Shown here: positions 12,501 through 23,577 of the stretch, piece by piece | Layout of the letters: each line of letters begins with the position of its first letter | Position numbering within the stretch: the stretch's first letter is position 1 | Source of the DNA: Polytrichum commune | Taxonomy: Eukaryota; Streptophyta; Polytrichopsida; Polytrichales; Polytrichaceae | Assembly (NCBI GenBank): GCA_950295325.1 | Contig: OX485809.1 | Coordinates: forward strand, 9,238,001 to 9,302,000 | Length of the DNA stretch: 64,000 bases | Reading direction: 5' to 3' | Program-made: the position numbers and the translations under genes | The notes under the pieces: model-generated | The model's input: the letters and a program-made list of their open reading frames with translations, nothing else | Databases searched by the model: none | What the model was told of the DNA's origin: nothing

Positions 12501-12774
12501 ATGCTTTGATTTCCGACCTCCAAGCCTCTAAACACCAACCGATCCCCCAAACAATGCCCCAAATGTGTTCCAATGCACCTCCAACACGAAGAACCCCAAA
12601 AGCTCCTCTGAACACTAAAACCTCTCAAGATCCACTCTCTAACCAACTAGCAATCAAATCTCTAACTCTAGGATTTGCGTGAACATGCTCATAACCTATT
12701 GAAGCACTAAAACTAAAGATCAAATTGCACAAGCAAATACACATGCACAAAGTCATACAAATAATCTATATTTA

Positions 12775-12935
12775 AACTTTCACCTCAAGGATTTTCTCAA
12801 ATACAAATTTGCATTATACTTAAAGCAATCATTGATGCCACCATAATGCAAGACCATTGATGCTTACTGCACCTCAAATCATGAACTTGCCATCGAAATT
12901 GGATGGTGGTTGACTATCCCTAAGGTATTGATGCC
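12775..12935 (+). pseudogene. LINE ORF2 C-terminal remnant, copy 2, left part
   Basis: The frame reads FHLKDFLKYKFALYLKQS, then CTSNHELAIEIGWWLTIP, parallel to copy 1 at 6.9 kb but with the WW region intact. Similarity stops abruptly at about 12935 and resumes at 14336. Confidence 0.6.
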
Positions 12936-14335
12936 TTAAAGTAACACCTTCATTTTGGTGACACCTATTTTTAATCAATAACCTCTAACTTCCCACGCCC
13001 AATTTCCCTCAAATCTACCCAGAAGATGTCATCTCAATTTTAGCAACTTGTAGCTAAAGATCTAAATCTAAATCTAAACAAATCCAACTACATAGATGTT
13101 TGCAGGTTGGAGGTGATTGACAATCCAAATCCTAAATGTTGAAGTTTTGTTATGTAGGACATTATAAGAGAAATGTCAACAATGCTCTTGAAGGGCAACA
13201 TTTTAGAAATTAGATTGGGGTTGATTTTTCAAGCAAACCTCCACTCAAATCATCTCCAAATGACAATATGCTACCGTCATTCAAAAGAGGGCAATATACC
13301 TACTCAAATCAACTGACAAATCTTGAAATCATTATTTTGTGATTTTTTGGGAAGCTTTGCAATTCAAGGGAATAGTGCCACAATTGCACACCTTCCATAT
13401 GGATTTACACCCACCAATACATGTCCAATTAAAAATTCCAACACTATTTTAGAATAGGCCAAGTTTGAGTGTCATGCAAATTGATTGGGAATCAATTTGC
13501 ACATAGGGATCAACAAAAAAAAACATGTTAATGATATGTTGCCATAAAATTATGGATACAACAAGTGTCAAGCAGGCATTCATGGAGCAATTCCACTATA
13601 AATCAGTTGAGAGCATACTCCCATATTCAAATTAATCCAAAAATGAATAATTTTGTCGAATCAAAGTTATCCATATGGCAAGACACAACATACCTGAACA
13701 TGAACAATAAGAGTTGTTGAAACAATCCAAAAATCATCCAAACTAGTGTCAAAGGGGTCAGAGCGAATTGTTCACGACTAGCGCATAGGACATTGGGGGT
13801 TAAGTTATCAACAAGTGGTGTCATCAAGTAAATGATTGTTAAGTAATTGATCATATGCGGCATGAAGTACAAAATAACACCATTTTGACCATTCATAATA
13901 GGGGTGTAGAAAGGATGCAAGAACACTTTTAGAAGAACGCCAACTTTGGCCAATCACAGTAGTTGCTCATGGATCTATCCGCTCAACAAGGCGGTGAAAG
14001 AAGTGATCCACAAAAGGGGGACAACACCTTCATAGAAAATACTCACCCACAATAAGGTTGATTTTGTAGCGATTCTCATGTGACAATCCAACATCAATCA
14101 AACCCCCTAGTGGAGAATAAAAGGCTCATTTCTTTAAAAGACTATGCAATTTTTTGTAGTTTGCATATGAATTTTTTTTAAAAAAAAATAAAAAATAAAA
14201 TTGTAGACTTTGTATAGATTTGCTGATCTATGTGAATATAATTGAGAAATTTCCAAGCTATTTAGCATGCCTAAAATAGAAAATGTTTCCTAAAGTGTCG
14301 GTGGAAAACCTGAATACCTTATCTCTAGAATTATT
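12936..14335. other. 1.4-kb segment separating the halves of LINE copy 2
   Basis: Copy 1 is continuous across this point, so the segment is either an insertion or a rearrangement product. I found no terminal inverted repeats, target duplication or recognisable coding. A minus-strand ORF of 108 codons (13953-13627) has no known family. Confidence 0.4.
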
Positions 14336-14600
14336 AATTCCTCTTACAATACAATTGAAAACAAGGCACACTTTGTGTTGGAAAGTTCCTTATATAACCG
14401 CATTAGAGATAAGTTTACATCACTATTTGTAAATGTTGTATTAGGGAGCCGTAAGTCTTTCTTTTAATAAGACCATCGAATTGACATCAACCTCTATCTC
14501 ACAGAGGCTACCGCATTCTACCACTCTAGGGAATTAGCTAGTTTGAAACCATCATGTTGTACTTTCAGCCCCATTAGCCTTTTGGCTTCCCGAATTTGAA
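14336..14600 (+). pseudogene. LINE ORF2 C-terminal remnant, copy 2, right part
   Basis: The frame reads SYNTIENKAHFVLESSLYN followed by RIRDKFTSLF and NVVLGSRKSFF, then two stops. Further on, ELASLKPSCCTFSPISL matches the DNA 3' of copy 1. The conserved Cys of the LECP motif is Ser here. It completes the element begun at 12775. Confidence 0.62.
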
Positions 14601-15118
14601 ATGAATGTGAATTCATTTCATTGAAGACCAAGAGCAAGACTAAGGATTGAAGACTAAGGATTGGTCATGCATTTGATTTTGATGATGTGCCTATATATCT
14701 TGATTGGATATGAGGAGGCATTGTCATCTATAATTGATGACCTTGCCTTGGCAAGTCCACTACATCTAGTAGTGAACGTTTGCCATGGCTCCTTGCATCC
14801 ACTACTTATTAGTTTGTAAAGGAGTTGTCTTCATGGAGCACTGTAGGTACTACCTGCAATTTCAAAGAGACCATACATACAACTTCAAACTCCTACGTAG
14901 TGATCATAGATCTGATTTTCATGACATGTATGCTCTTGAATGGATATGAGGCAACACATTATCCCTTGTAATTGATACCCTTTGCATGGTCTGACCACTA
15001 CATCCAAAAATGAACCCATGGCTTGGTGCCTTGCATTCATTACATAGTTTGTAATGGAGCCGCCTTCCTTGAGCACAAGCTATAATGTTGAAAGAGATAC
15101 ATTTATATACATCGGACA

Positions 15119-15147
15119 ATGTGGTGGTGGTGGTGGTGGTGGTGGTT
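15119..15147. repeat. (GTG)n microsatellite
   Basis: Nine GTG/TGG units in a row. Confidence 0.9.
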
Positions 15148-15381
15148 GTCACTCCACTGCTCCCCACCATTTCGAAAAGGTAGGTGGACTATATGGTTCG
15201 AGGGACTACACTAGCAAATATGATTTGATGTAGTTTCTAACATCGATTTATATATAATGCACAATGTAGTTGTAGTAGTGGCATGTCGCTCCAGTGTTCC
15301 CCACCGGAATGAGAGGGGGACCACATTAAAGTGATGTGTTATTATACACATGAAGGGTTGGAATGGCATGGGCTCATACTA

Positions 15382-15620
15382 CATTAAATATTGAATTTAG
15401 TGCCCCCCCCCCATTCTATTTATCTTGCTCAACACTAATTAAAAGCCGCTTGTGTGGTGTCACCAACACTAAATGTAAACTTAGCATTGTGTGTCATTCC
15501 TTGCAAACAATTTGGGCATTATTGATTTACGATGTTGCAATTACTATCACTTATTATGTGAAGTCAATCATCCATGACAATATTTTTAACATAAATGTTC
15601 GGATATAGAATGCACCAACC
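15382..15620 (+). mobile_element. Truncated family B MITE
   Basis: It has the left terminus CATTAAATATTGAATTTAGT after TA, then the shared interior (ATCTTGCTCAACACTAATTA, TGTCATTCCTTGCAAACAAT, CATCCATGACAATA). The right terminus is not found. Confidence 0.65.
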
Positions 15621-15839
15621 AAAAAATAAGTTTGAATGACAATTGTGAGCCCAAAATGGTGCCCACATATGGTGATTAACTCTTCGAAACCAATTTTAGT
15701 TTGACTTTGATGTGTTATGATTATTCACAAAACATAAAAAGAGTGAAGAGTGGTGTGGATTTAACTTTAGGCATTAGGTGGTGTTGTGTGATTATTTCAA
15801 GGTTTGATTTCAATAAGAGTATGCCTTGATAATGTGAGT

Positions 15840-16431
15840 AGGGGGTAAGGTGAAGCAAGGTGAGCTCCGTGGGTTAAATGCCCACTTTTGGATCCACCTT
15901 GTTAGTTTAGGAAGGAGGAAGCTTGGTGGATGGGGATTAGTCCCTACTTTGGAGGAGAAGGTTAAGGGATTGTGATTGGAGGTGCTAATCCTCTCACCCT
16001 ATCCTCACCTCTCTCTCCCTCTCTCCCTCTTTGCTACTTAAGGTGTTTTTTCTCTCATTTACCTCTCTCTCCATCAAGCGCTCTCAAGGGAGCAAGTTCT
16101 TAAGAGCTTGAGCCACGTGTGTAGGTTATTAGTTTTAGTGAAGTTAATTAGTTAAGCTCTCTCTCTCAAGTCCTCTCAAGGGAGGTGAGCTCTTAGAGCT
16201 TGGGGCCACGTGTGTGGATTAGTTAACGATGTTAGGTAATTAGGTAGCTTATTAGCCGAAGAATAAAAGAGTTAGCAATTGTCCGATTAAGCATCTTGAG
16301 GGGATTACATTTAAGTGTGTAGCTAAAAGGCTCGCATGTGGGCCTTTGAGCAATTAGGTGATTAGGTGGTTATGGTGAATTTTAGTTCGGCTTGATTGAG
16401 CCTGAGTTGAGCCTAAGGAGGTCTAGTTGCT
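15840..16431. other. Unassigned tract with an internal ~90-bp duplication
   Basis: The phrases CTCTCAAGGGA..GAGCTT..GCCACGTGTGT occur at about 16080-16120 and again at 16170-16212, an imperfect tandem duplication. Purine- and CT-rich blocks precede it. It could belong to an LTR or leader of a retroelement that also includes the minisatellite, but no second LTR copy is present in the window. Confidence 0.35.
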
Positions 16432-16928
16432 GGACTGTGGTGATTTCGGTTGGGGCTAAGCCCTGGAGCTGCTGACTGGGGTGATTTCGGTCGAGGCTAA
16501 GCCCTGGAGCTGCTGGACTGTGGTGATTTCGGTTGAGGTTAAGCCTTGGAGCTGCTGACTGGGGTGATTTCGGTCGAGGCTAAGCCCTGGAGCTGCGGGA
16601 CTGGGGTGATTTCGGTTGGGGTTAAGCCCTGGAGCTGCTGACTGGGGTGATTTCGGTCGAGGCTAAGCCCTGGAGCTGCTGACTGGGGTGGTTTCGGTTG
16701 AGGCTAAGCCCTGGAGCTGCTGGACTGTGGTGATTTCGGTCGAGGCTAAGCCCTGGAGCTGCTGACTGGGGTGGTTTCGGTTGAGGCTAAGCCCTGGAGC
16801 TACGGGACTGGGGTGATTTCGGTTGAGGCTAAGCCCTGGAGCTGCTGACTGGGGTGATTTCGGTCGAGGCTAAGCCCTGGAGCTGCGGGACTGGGGTGAT
16901 TTCGGTTGAGGCTAAGCCCTGGAGCTGC
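16432..16928. repeat. Minisatellite, 12 units of 41-42 bp in an alternating pattern
   Basis: Each unit contains GGTGATTTCGGT(T/C)GAGGC and TAAGCCCTGGAGCTG. Units begin with either GGACTG or GACTG, so 42- and 41-bp versions largely alternate, making a dimeric unit of about 83 bp. T/C differences at the GGTTG/GGTCG position also partly alternate, which supports amplification by pairs. Units are close to identical, so the array is young compared with its surroundings. Confidence 0.95.
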
Positions 16929-17220
16929 CCGAAAGGGGATTGATGTGAGAAGGCATTAAAGGCCGGTTATTTGGGGAGCCTAACCACATCGGATTAACAT
17001 GAGAAGCTAGTCAAGGCTGGTCCTAAATAACCATACATTAGTATTTCTAGAAACCATTACATTAGGTGTTTAGACTTTGTAGTGCAAGCCAAGTAGTTAA
17101 AGCATTAGTTTATCTAGAATCACGTGTGGCCTCAAAGGCAATTGTAATTGTGATTAACCATTGAGGGAGTGTTTTTCAACACTTACGTCCTTTTTGGTAA
17201 AACTCAATCACTTATAAAAA

Positions 17221-17394
17221 ATGGATAAAGTGGAAGACTCTAGCAAGGGCAATGTGAAGGAAGGGATAATCAAAGGCCAAAGGGGAATATCCTTGAGAGC
17301 TTGTGTTGCCAAGGCCGCCGGTTGGACCCTAGAAAAGGCCAATGCGACCACGAGCCAAGAGGCTACTTCTAATAAACAAAGTGATTCACAATGA
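17221..17394 (+). CDS. Small ORF of 57 codons, unrecognised
   Basis: The ORF begins MDKVEDSSKGNVKEG and ends SNKQSDSQ, is strongly hydrophilic and sits 290 bp after the minisatellite. No family is recognised. It could be the start of a retroelement gag or chance. There is no codon-use evidence beyond its unusually high content of Lys, Ser, Ala and Glu for this AT-rich region. Confidence 0.2.
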   Translation: MDKVEDSSKGNVKEGIIKGQRGISLRACVAKAAGWTLEKANATTSQEATSNKQSDSQ

Positions 17395-17399
17395 CATGA

Positions 17400-18412
17400 A
17401 TGCTTAAGGATGTGAAGAGATCAATTTTCACGCTACATACACTACATGTGATTCTCAAGACCATCACCCGGACTAGGACGCTTAAGGGTGGTGGGTTTGG
17501 CCTCACAACAATGTTTGCAAACCTATTCATAAAAAGTGAGTGCAAGCATGGTAAAGTGGACCCAAAAAATGCTATGGTATATCAAAACCATCATTTTTTT
17601 TGGTCAAAGGCCTAAAAGTAGTAGCAAAATGTTGTTTAAATTGGATTCTTTTGTCATGATGACCTCTACTGTTTTGTAAAATACTCAAATGTAGAATATC
17701 AAGTTGAGATCTTCAAAACTTGTCATTAAAACTGATGCTCAAAAGCAAATGGTTGAATATGGTTTTGGGACGTAGATTTCATGGCCTTAAGTTGGATTTT
17801 ATTTTTTTTATTCCTTGAATTCATTATCTACTTGAGGGCGTCCTTGCAAAACTTTGTAGAAAACTATCAACTCGATGTAATTGTATCATATTTCAAACAA
17901 AGTTTAGACAATTACATTTTACTTGTTCAATATCACCTACTTGCACACCACTTGCACCCTCTTCTAAAATATGTACACTTTTCTTGGAACACTTTTGATC
18001 ATCATAAATTGCTTGGCTTTGTAGATCAATATGTTTTAAAATTATCTTCAATTTTTTTCCTTCACAAAATCTAAAGATAGTGTATAGTTTTGAATCACAT
18101 TCCCTTAAATACTAGACATGGATTAGGAGCTTTCCACTTTACTGTGCTTACACCCAGGTATCACTAGAAAATTTACCACTATGGCATGAAAGACTATATA
18201 ACACTAAATACAATATTTGATGTAGTAATATACATAGGTCTCTAGCCATTTTGAGGGCAAGCCTCCACATGACAACATTTAGGCTACCACCCAAGTTCCA
18301 ACCCCCGACACACCCCCAATTTCTACAATGACCTATCACCTTTTGTTTAGCTTCAGAAAATTCCAAGCCAAGATATTCAGGTGTTCGAGGCAAAAACCAC
18401 ATCAAATAAGCA
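17400..18412. other. AT-rich tract, no feature recognised
   Basis: No inverted repeats, protein similarity or RNA gene was seen. A short family-B-like terminus (CACTAAATACAATATTTGAT) lies near 18202. Confidence 0.3.
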
Positions 18413-18819
18413 CACTAAATAGTGTGTTTAGTGTAGCCAACATTAAATGTAATACTATTTGTCTTGCTCAATACTAATTGTACACCGCCCGTGTAGTGCC
18501 ATTAACATTAAATGTAAATCCAACAGTGTTTGTCATTCCTTGTAAATTTTCTTGGGCATTATAGATTTACAATGTTCACAAATGTTAACACTTACTGAGT
18601 AATTTTTCATCCAAATTTTAATCATCCATGACAATTTCATTACAGAGAATGTTAAGATGCATAATGTACCAAACTATTTGTTTCAATAATTGGCAATTTG
18701 GATGAACTAATGAGTAACAGGGGATGGCAATATTTGTAAACTTATTCATAGGCCGTGTCATAAAACAATTACCATGATGACATAAGGTATCATATGACAC
18801 TAAATACAATATTTAGTTG
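18413..18819 (+). mobile_element. Family B MITE, long version (~407 bp)
   Basis: It begins CACTAAATAGTGTGTTTAGT and ends TACAATATTTAGTTG before TA. The interior follows 1906-2276, with TTGTCATTCCTTGTAAATTT and CATCCATGACAATTTCATTA. The left flank lacks the TA, so the boundary is approximate. Confidence 0.7.
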
Positions 18820-19920
18820 TAGTATGTTTTTCACTTTAATGGCTGAGACTCAGTGGTATTGGCTTTTTGGGGGTAGGCTTCTATTGCAGAAAGGCATCCT
18901 AATTCTTCCGCCCTTGTTCCTGAATACTTTATTACACGGCTAATGTAAGAATACCTTGTCTCCACATAATTCCTCCAGGTAAACACTATACCATTTATCA
19001 TATTTAGTGTCACGTGCACTATTTGCGAAGGGCCTAACCTATACGCCTAGAGGTTTCAAATTGTCATGCCCACTAACTGCCACTACGATTCCATTCATCA
19101 ACATAAGTAACTTCTTTAAGTGAAAGTTTATCTACATTGCGACATTAATAACCAAGTACTTATTTTCTAACCCAAAGCATCCATGGATATCAAATATTCG
19201 TAAATGTGGTTGATAAGGCTTGAGCAAAATGAAGTTCCGCGAATAAAAGCCCTCACTAGAAGAATACTTGTCCATGGCAACCATCTTTTAAGACCTCATC
19301 ATTGCGATTGATGGGAAGAAAATGCATGGATAAATCAACTTAGTTATCAACTGGAAGGTTGTGGTTGTCCATTATCCAGTCAAAAATCTTTGATTGACAA
19401 TCAAAATAATTTGTTTATGTATTTTCTCATCACGAGTCACAATGACCAAGTCGCAACAGATGGTTGCAATGAACAAGTGTTTCCTAGTGCCTTCCAAGGC
19501 ATGGTTCAAGAGGTGGCTAATACTTGCATGAAGCCATGAGAAGAGATAACATGGAAACCACTGACCGTAAAACATGGAGGGTGATTCATTATAATGCGCT
19601 CGCACATTGTCAATCAAAATTTGTGAAGGGGCTTTATGGGAGGAAAAAGGGTTGGGGGAAGAGAGGCGGAGGGGAAGAGTGAGAGATGCATTTGTCATAT
19701 TGGCTTGCACATACACCATCCACGCATGGATGGTGCAAAGGAGCCAAATAACGAAACATACAGAGTTTAAAAGTGTAGAAAACCGGAGGGAAAAAAACCA
19801 AACCCTTAAAGCTGAATTTGTTCAACACATGGTGAGCCAGTGAAATGCTTTGTAAAGGTGATTTCTTTTACCTTTTAATGAAAACAATCCCCTCCTTTCC
19901 CTCCCAATAGTGTCCGCGGA
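18820..19920. other. AT-rich tract, nothing recognised
   Basis: The only structure is an isolated family B terminus (ATCATATTTAGTGTCACG, near 18997). Short ORFs near 19.4-19.8 kb overlap on both strands and do not resemble known proteins. Confidence 0.3.
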
Positions 19921-20071
19921 GATCTTTGGGCATAATCGGTCGAAATCCTAGTGTTTCCAAAGTCCAACTGGTTACATGTTGTGATCTTCCAATTTCTATT
20001 CATTCATTTGAGGTATGTATATAGAGTCCTTTAGAACAATCAGTAAATTTTCCTAAAGTCTCGAACTCTCG
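19921..20071 (+). repeat. Dispersed repeat H, copy 1 (truncated)
   Basis: TTGGGCATAATCGGTCGAAA and CCTAGTGTTTCCAA lead into AACTGGTTACA and ATAGAGTCC.TTAGAAC. It ends at a 16-base G run (20071-20086). The GGTC(G/A)A.ATCC stretch resembles an RNA polymerase III B box, so a SINE origin is possible but unproven. Confidence 0.65.
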
Positions 20072-20110
20072 GGGGGGGGGGGGGGGCAATGTGTTAAAAA
20101 GTTAAGGATA

Positions 20111-20375
20111 TAGGTGCGAACAACCACTATTTTATAGGGGGGTATAACTTTCACTTCTCTTCTTTTTTTCACATGCTATCATTATGTAAATTTCTACTTT
20201 GGGTTAATAGAAAAATGGCTTGAATTACTTATAATTCCAAATTACCTATTATTCCATACCCTATAGTACTTTAAAGATGTCCAGTGCCATTTTTGATACC
20301 CTATATTACTCTTAAGTCCATTTATAATTTTTAGCCCCTATGTTTTTAAAATACCCTATCATTTGTTCGCACGTA
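20111..20375. mobile_element. MITE with TAGGTGCGAACAA ends (265 bp)
   Basis: TAGGTGCGAACAA on the left and the complement of TACGTGCGAACAA on the right, each beside TA, followed by TATAGGG-like arms. The interior has ATACCCTAT motifs. Confidence 0.7.
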
Positions 20376-20834
20376 TATTGCTACTCCAACCAATGACTAC
20401 CCCCCCCCCAAGCTCGAACTTCAACTGGTCAATTCTCAAACTCAATTGCTTTATTTCTAACCAGCAACCTGTTGATTGACTCCCAACCATAAGGTTTCCA
20501 TGATAAGGATGTCCTCCTCTTCTAGTTTTATAATTGTAAACCCTAACCTCTGAAACATCACTCTCCGTAATATCACCCCCTCTATTACATCCCAAAACCC
20601 TAGGGAATGGATGTGTTCAATTCAAATCTCCCTCCTCGTCATCACGTTTCCCTCTCATATATCACAGATGTTGACATTAAAATAATCCATCGAAGAATTC
20701 AAACCACACACTCACACGCATCACGTTGTCATCATTGTCAATATTGTATTGTTGACTCATAATATTCCATAACGTTACATGCTACACTTACTCTCTATTA
20801 TCATGCATCCATGTCAACACCACAAACCTCCTTA

Positions 20835-21333
20835 GGGCCACTTCACACACGAGACTGAGAACCCGCAACCATTGCACTTCAAGCACTCTCATTGATGGAA
20901 AAGGCGGAGCCGGTCCAAGTTCGCTTCACACTACGCTTGAGGGACCAACGGAGTACGTGACTGCAAGATGGATGTAATGTCCACATGGATCCCTACGTGG
21001 CACCAAATGGATCATGTTTCATGGTCACTTGGACTATTTTCAAAACCCACCTCTTGGAGGCAAGCCTAACACGAAACCGGGAGACCACGGCACTCTCAAC
21101 ACCCACAACCGTTAATTTATTCTATTTTATCATGCGTGAGGACCCGCGTGAATAGAAACTCATCAGAATAGCATTCAGTCGAGGACCCAGTCACATACGG
21201 CTTCACACTACACTCGAAGGTCCGTGACCACACTCCATGATGTTGGAGGTGTGTTGGGACGGCCTTTGGACACTTTCTTTTGGGCTCTCACAATCCATTA
21301 GTCACGGCTCTTGGCTTGTGTGTGAAGTGGCCC
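20835..21333 (+). mobile_element. Family A MITE, copy 2 (~500 bp)
   Basis: It runs from GGGCCACTTCACACACGAG after TTA to TGTGTGAAGTGGCCC. Internal order matches copy 3: the GGTGGAAAA/GGCGGAGCCGGTCC block, GGACCAACGG, CACCAAATGGATC, GACCCGCGTGAATAG, then TTGGAGGTGTGTTGGGACGG. Its right half is duplicated in tandem immediately downstream. Confidence 0.75.
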
Positions 21334-21700
21334 TCAATATTGTGTGCACTTGGATCGCCGCGGGCACGATATCCGGGAGGTTTGACCGTTCAAGTGTACT
21401 TCGTCGGGGTGGTGGGCGTGATGGCGCGGGACCCACGTGAATAGGAACTCATCCGAATAGCATTCGGTTGAGGGCCCGGTCACACTACACTCGAAGGTCC
21501 GTGACCACACTACATACACGACATTGGAGGTGTGTTGGGACGGCCTTGGGACACTTTCGTTTGGGCTCTCACAATCCCATGGTCACGGCCCTTGGCTCGT
21601 GTGTGAAGTGGCCCTCAATATCGCGTGCACTTGGATCGCCGCGGGCACGATATCCGGGAGGTTTGACTGTTCGAGTGTACTTTGTGGGGGGTGGCGAGAG
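21133..21700 (+). repeat. Tandem duplication (~283 bp) of the right half of family A copy 2 plus flank
   Basis: Segments from about 21133 and 21418 run in parallel: GTGAATAG.AACTCATC, GGAGGTGTGTTGGGACGGCC, the element end GTGTGAAGTGGCCCTCAATA, then flank CACTTGGATCGCCGCGGGCA and GATATCCGGGAGGTTTGA. The flank is included in the repeated unit, so this is a local duplication after insertion, not a second transposition. The second copy ends in a G-rich patch with a nine-base G run (21713-21721). Confidence 0.85.
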
Positions 21701-21929
21701 GCGGGCGGCCGGGGGGGGGGGGTGACGGGGCGGGCCGGTGGGGGAGGACCAAGATTCGGAAGATCACCACATATGCATGTGATTGCAGCTAGATTTGCAA
21801 AGATCCGCCACATTCCTTGATTGGCCTCAACTCCACGAGATCATATGCTATATGTGTATGGGAAACGCACGGCCATGGAACCCCTATCCCATGGTCAAGG
21901 TAGGTAGGTAGCTACTTGCATGTACAATA

Positions 21930-22295
21930 GGGGTTGTCACACCTTTTTCTTCCCGTTTTCGGAGAATGGAGAATGGGGACGTGGCACGCTCTCCTTGAAT
22001 GGCGGAGAGCACATTCTCGGAGAATGGAGAAAACTTCTTCTCCTCCACGGGTGAAGAATGGAGAATGGAGAAAACTTCTTGTGCGAAGGTTTTATTGTTT
22101 TTCACCTGGGGTCGCTTCTTTTTGAAGCGTGTGAATAGAGCACAAACTCTTACCACATGCGGGCGGCAATGGTAATTCCCATTCTCCATTCTCCACGGGC
22201 CACAAAGGGGTGTCACACCTTTCTCCATGGAGAAACTATCCTATTGGCTCCTCTTTTTCCTCACTCTCCATTCTCCGAGGAGGTGTGACAACCCC
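21930..22295. mobile_element. Foldback element, GGGGTTGTCACACC ends (366 bp)
   Basis: GGGGTTGTCACACC is exactly inverted at the two ends, with TA outside each. The interior is built of GGAGAATGGAGAA motifs on one arm and their complements on the other, so most of the element could fold into a hairpin. No ORF of note. Confidence 0.82.
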
Positions 22296-22437
22296 TAATA
22301 TAGTATTACTAATATTGTTGTTTTTGTTGTTATGGTTATTATTGTAAGCCACTCCGGCCAGTTGACCATTGGCCCCCCACAATGGTACACAAGATCTCTG
22401 CGCCTTCCTTCCTTCCTTCTTTCCCTCGGCATCGAAA

Positions 22438-22464
22438 CGTGTGTGTGTGTGTGTGTATATATAT
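22438..22464. repeat. (GT)n(AT)n microsatellite
   Basis: Nine or so GT units followed by AT units, between a CTTC-rich tract and an A-rich tract. Confidence 0.88.
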
Positions 22465-23234
22465 AAAAATAGAGCATCAAATAGATCTCGCAACCTCCTC
22501 CAATTGATGTGGCCGGGCGGGTTGGCTCCTTCTTCCGCCCACTTGTGGGAATCGGGATCCTGCCTATTTCGGGAACCGGGATCGATCCTCACTCTTTCGG
22601 GAATATAGGGGTGTATTGTCAAAAGGCAATGGCTATCGCTTATTGGATCTTGTCTACCTCGCTCGCACTGTGTGTATCTTTGACAAATTGCATCTGACGC
22701 TCAACTTCAAATCCACGTGATGGCGTTTTCAAAACAAATCACAAACAAATGGAGAATGTCAAATGACATCTGCATTTTATTTTTCCTCTTTTGATCCACC
22801 TCAATGTCGCATGCCTAGTGATACATACAAGGCACTTCGGTTTCTAACGTGTCAATATTGACGAGTGATGTTTCTTCTTCACAAGTCACACTATATGTCA
22901 AATTGTGAATTGTGTGTGTCGATTGATGTGTGTGTTTTTTTTGTTTTTTTTAATATATTTTTGGGTGCGAGTGTTTTTGCATGTCAGATGTAAAAAACTT
23001 GCAAGGCTCTGAGCTGGGGCCCAACCAAAGGTGAAAATGGCAGTCTGCAACTGTTATGTTAAGCATGGGAATGGCTTTTAATAGTTGATTCAACTCTTGA
23101 ATTTGAGCCTTAGAGACCCCACATTAGCATACCAAAATAATGCACCTTGTGGAATTGCTATTTGGGGAATATGCAACGAGGTTTGTATTTAAAAAGGCCA
23201 TGGTTAGGCTGTGTTACATGAGGAGTTCACACTA

Positions 23235-23557
23235 CCGTAACACCATAGCAGGTTCGTTCTTAAATAATTCCAAAAAAAAAACGAAAAAAATCAGAAATTC
23301 CAGGCCATGAAGAACGAAATTATGGAAAATTATATTATGAAAAGAACGAAAATCCAGAAAGTTGGGTGAAGCAGGCTCTGTTGAAAAAATCAATTTAAGT
23401 TGTCATCCCGGTACATCTACTCTGTTCCAGGACGAATTATTTTTTTTCCTCAAAATAGAAGAACGAATTTCAAAAAAAAATTTAGCAAACGAACCTTATT
23501 TTTTCAAAAAAAAAAAATATTCGTTCGCCAGGTGATGAACCTGCTATGGTGTTACGG
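23235..23557. mobile_element. MITE with perfect 21-bp inverted ends and TA flanks (323 bp)
   Basis: The left end CCGTAACACCATAGCAGGTT is matched exactly by the complement at the right end, with TA outside each. The AT-rich interior has A and T runs and no ORF. It lies only 20 bp before the family B/Stowaway nest. Confidence 0.88.
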
Positions 23558-23577
23558 TACTAGGATTGTGGGTACTA

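Noticed and set aside
21237-21820. Two similar ORFs resembling a duplicated protein (WDGL.TLSFGLSQS)
   Set aside because: The similarity is explained by tandem duplication of non-coding family A MITE sequence, and the same frame appears in the MITE at 1-450.
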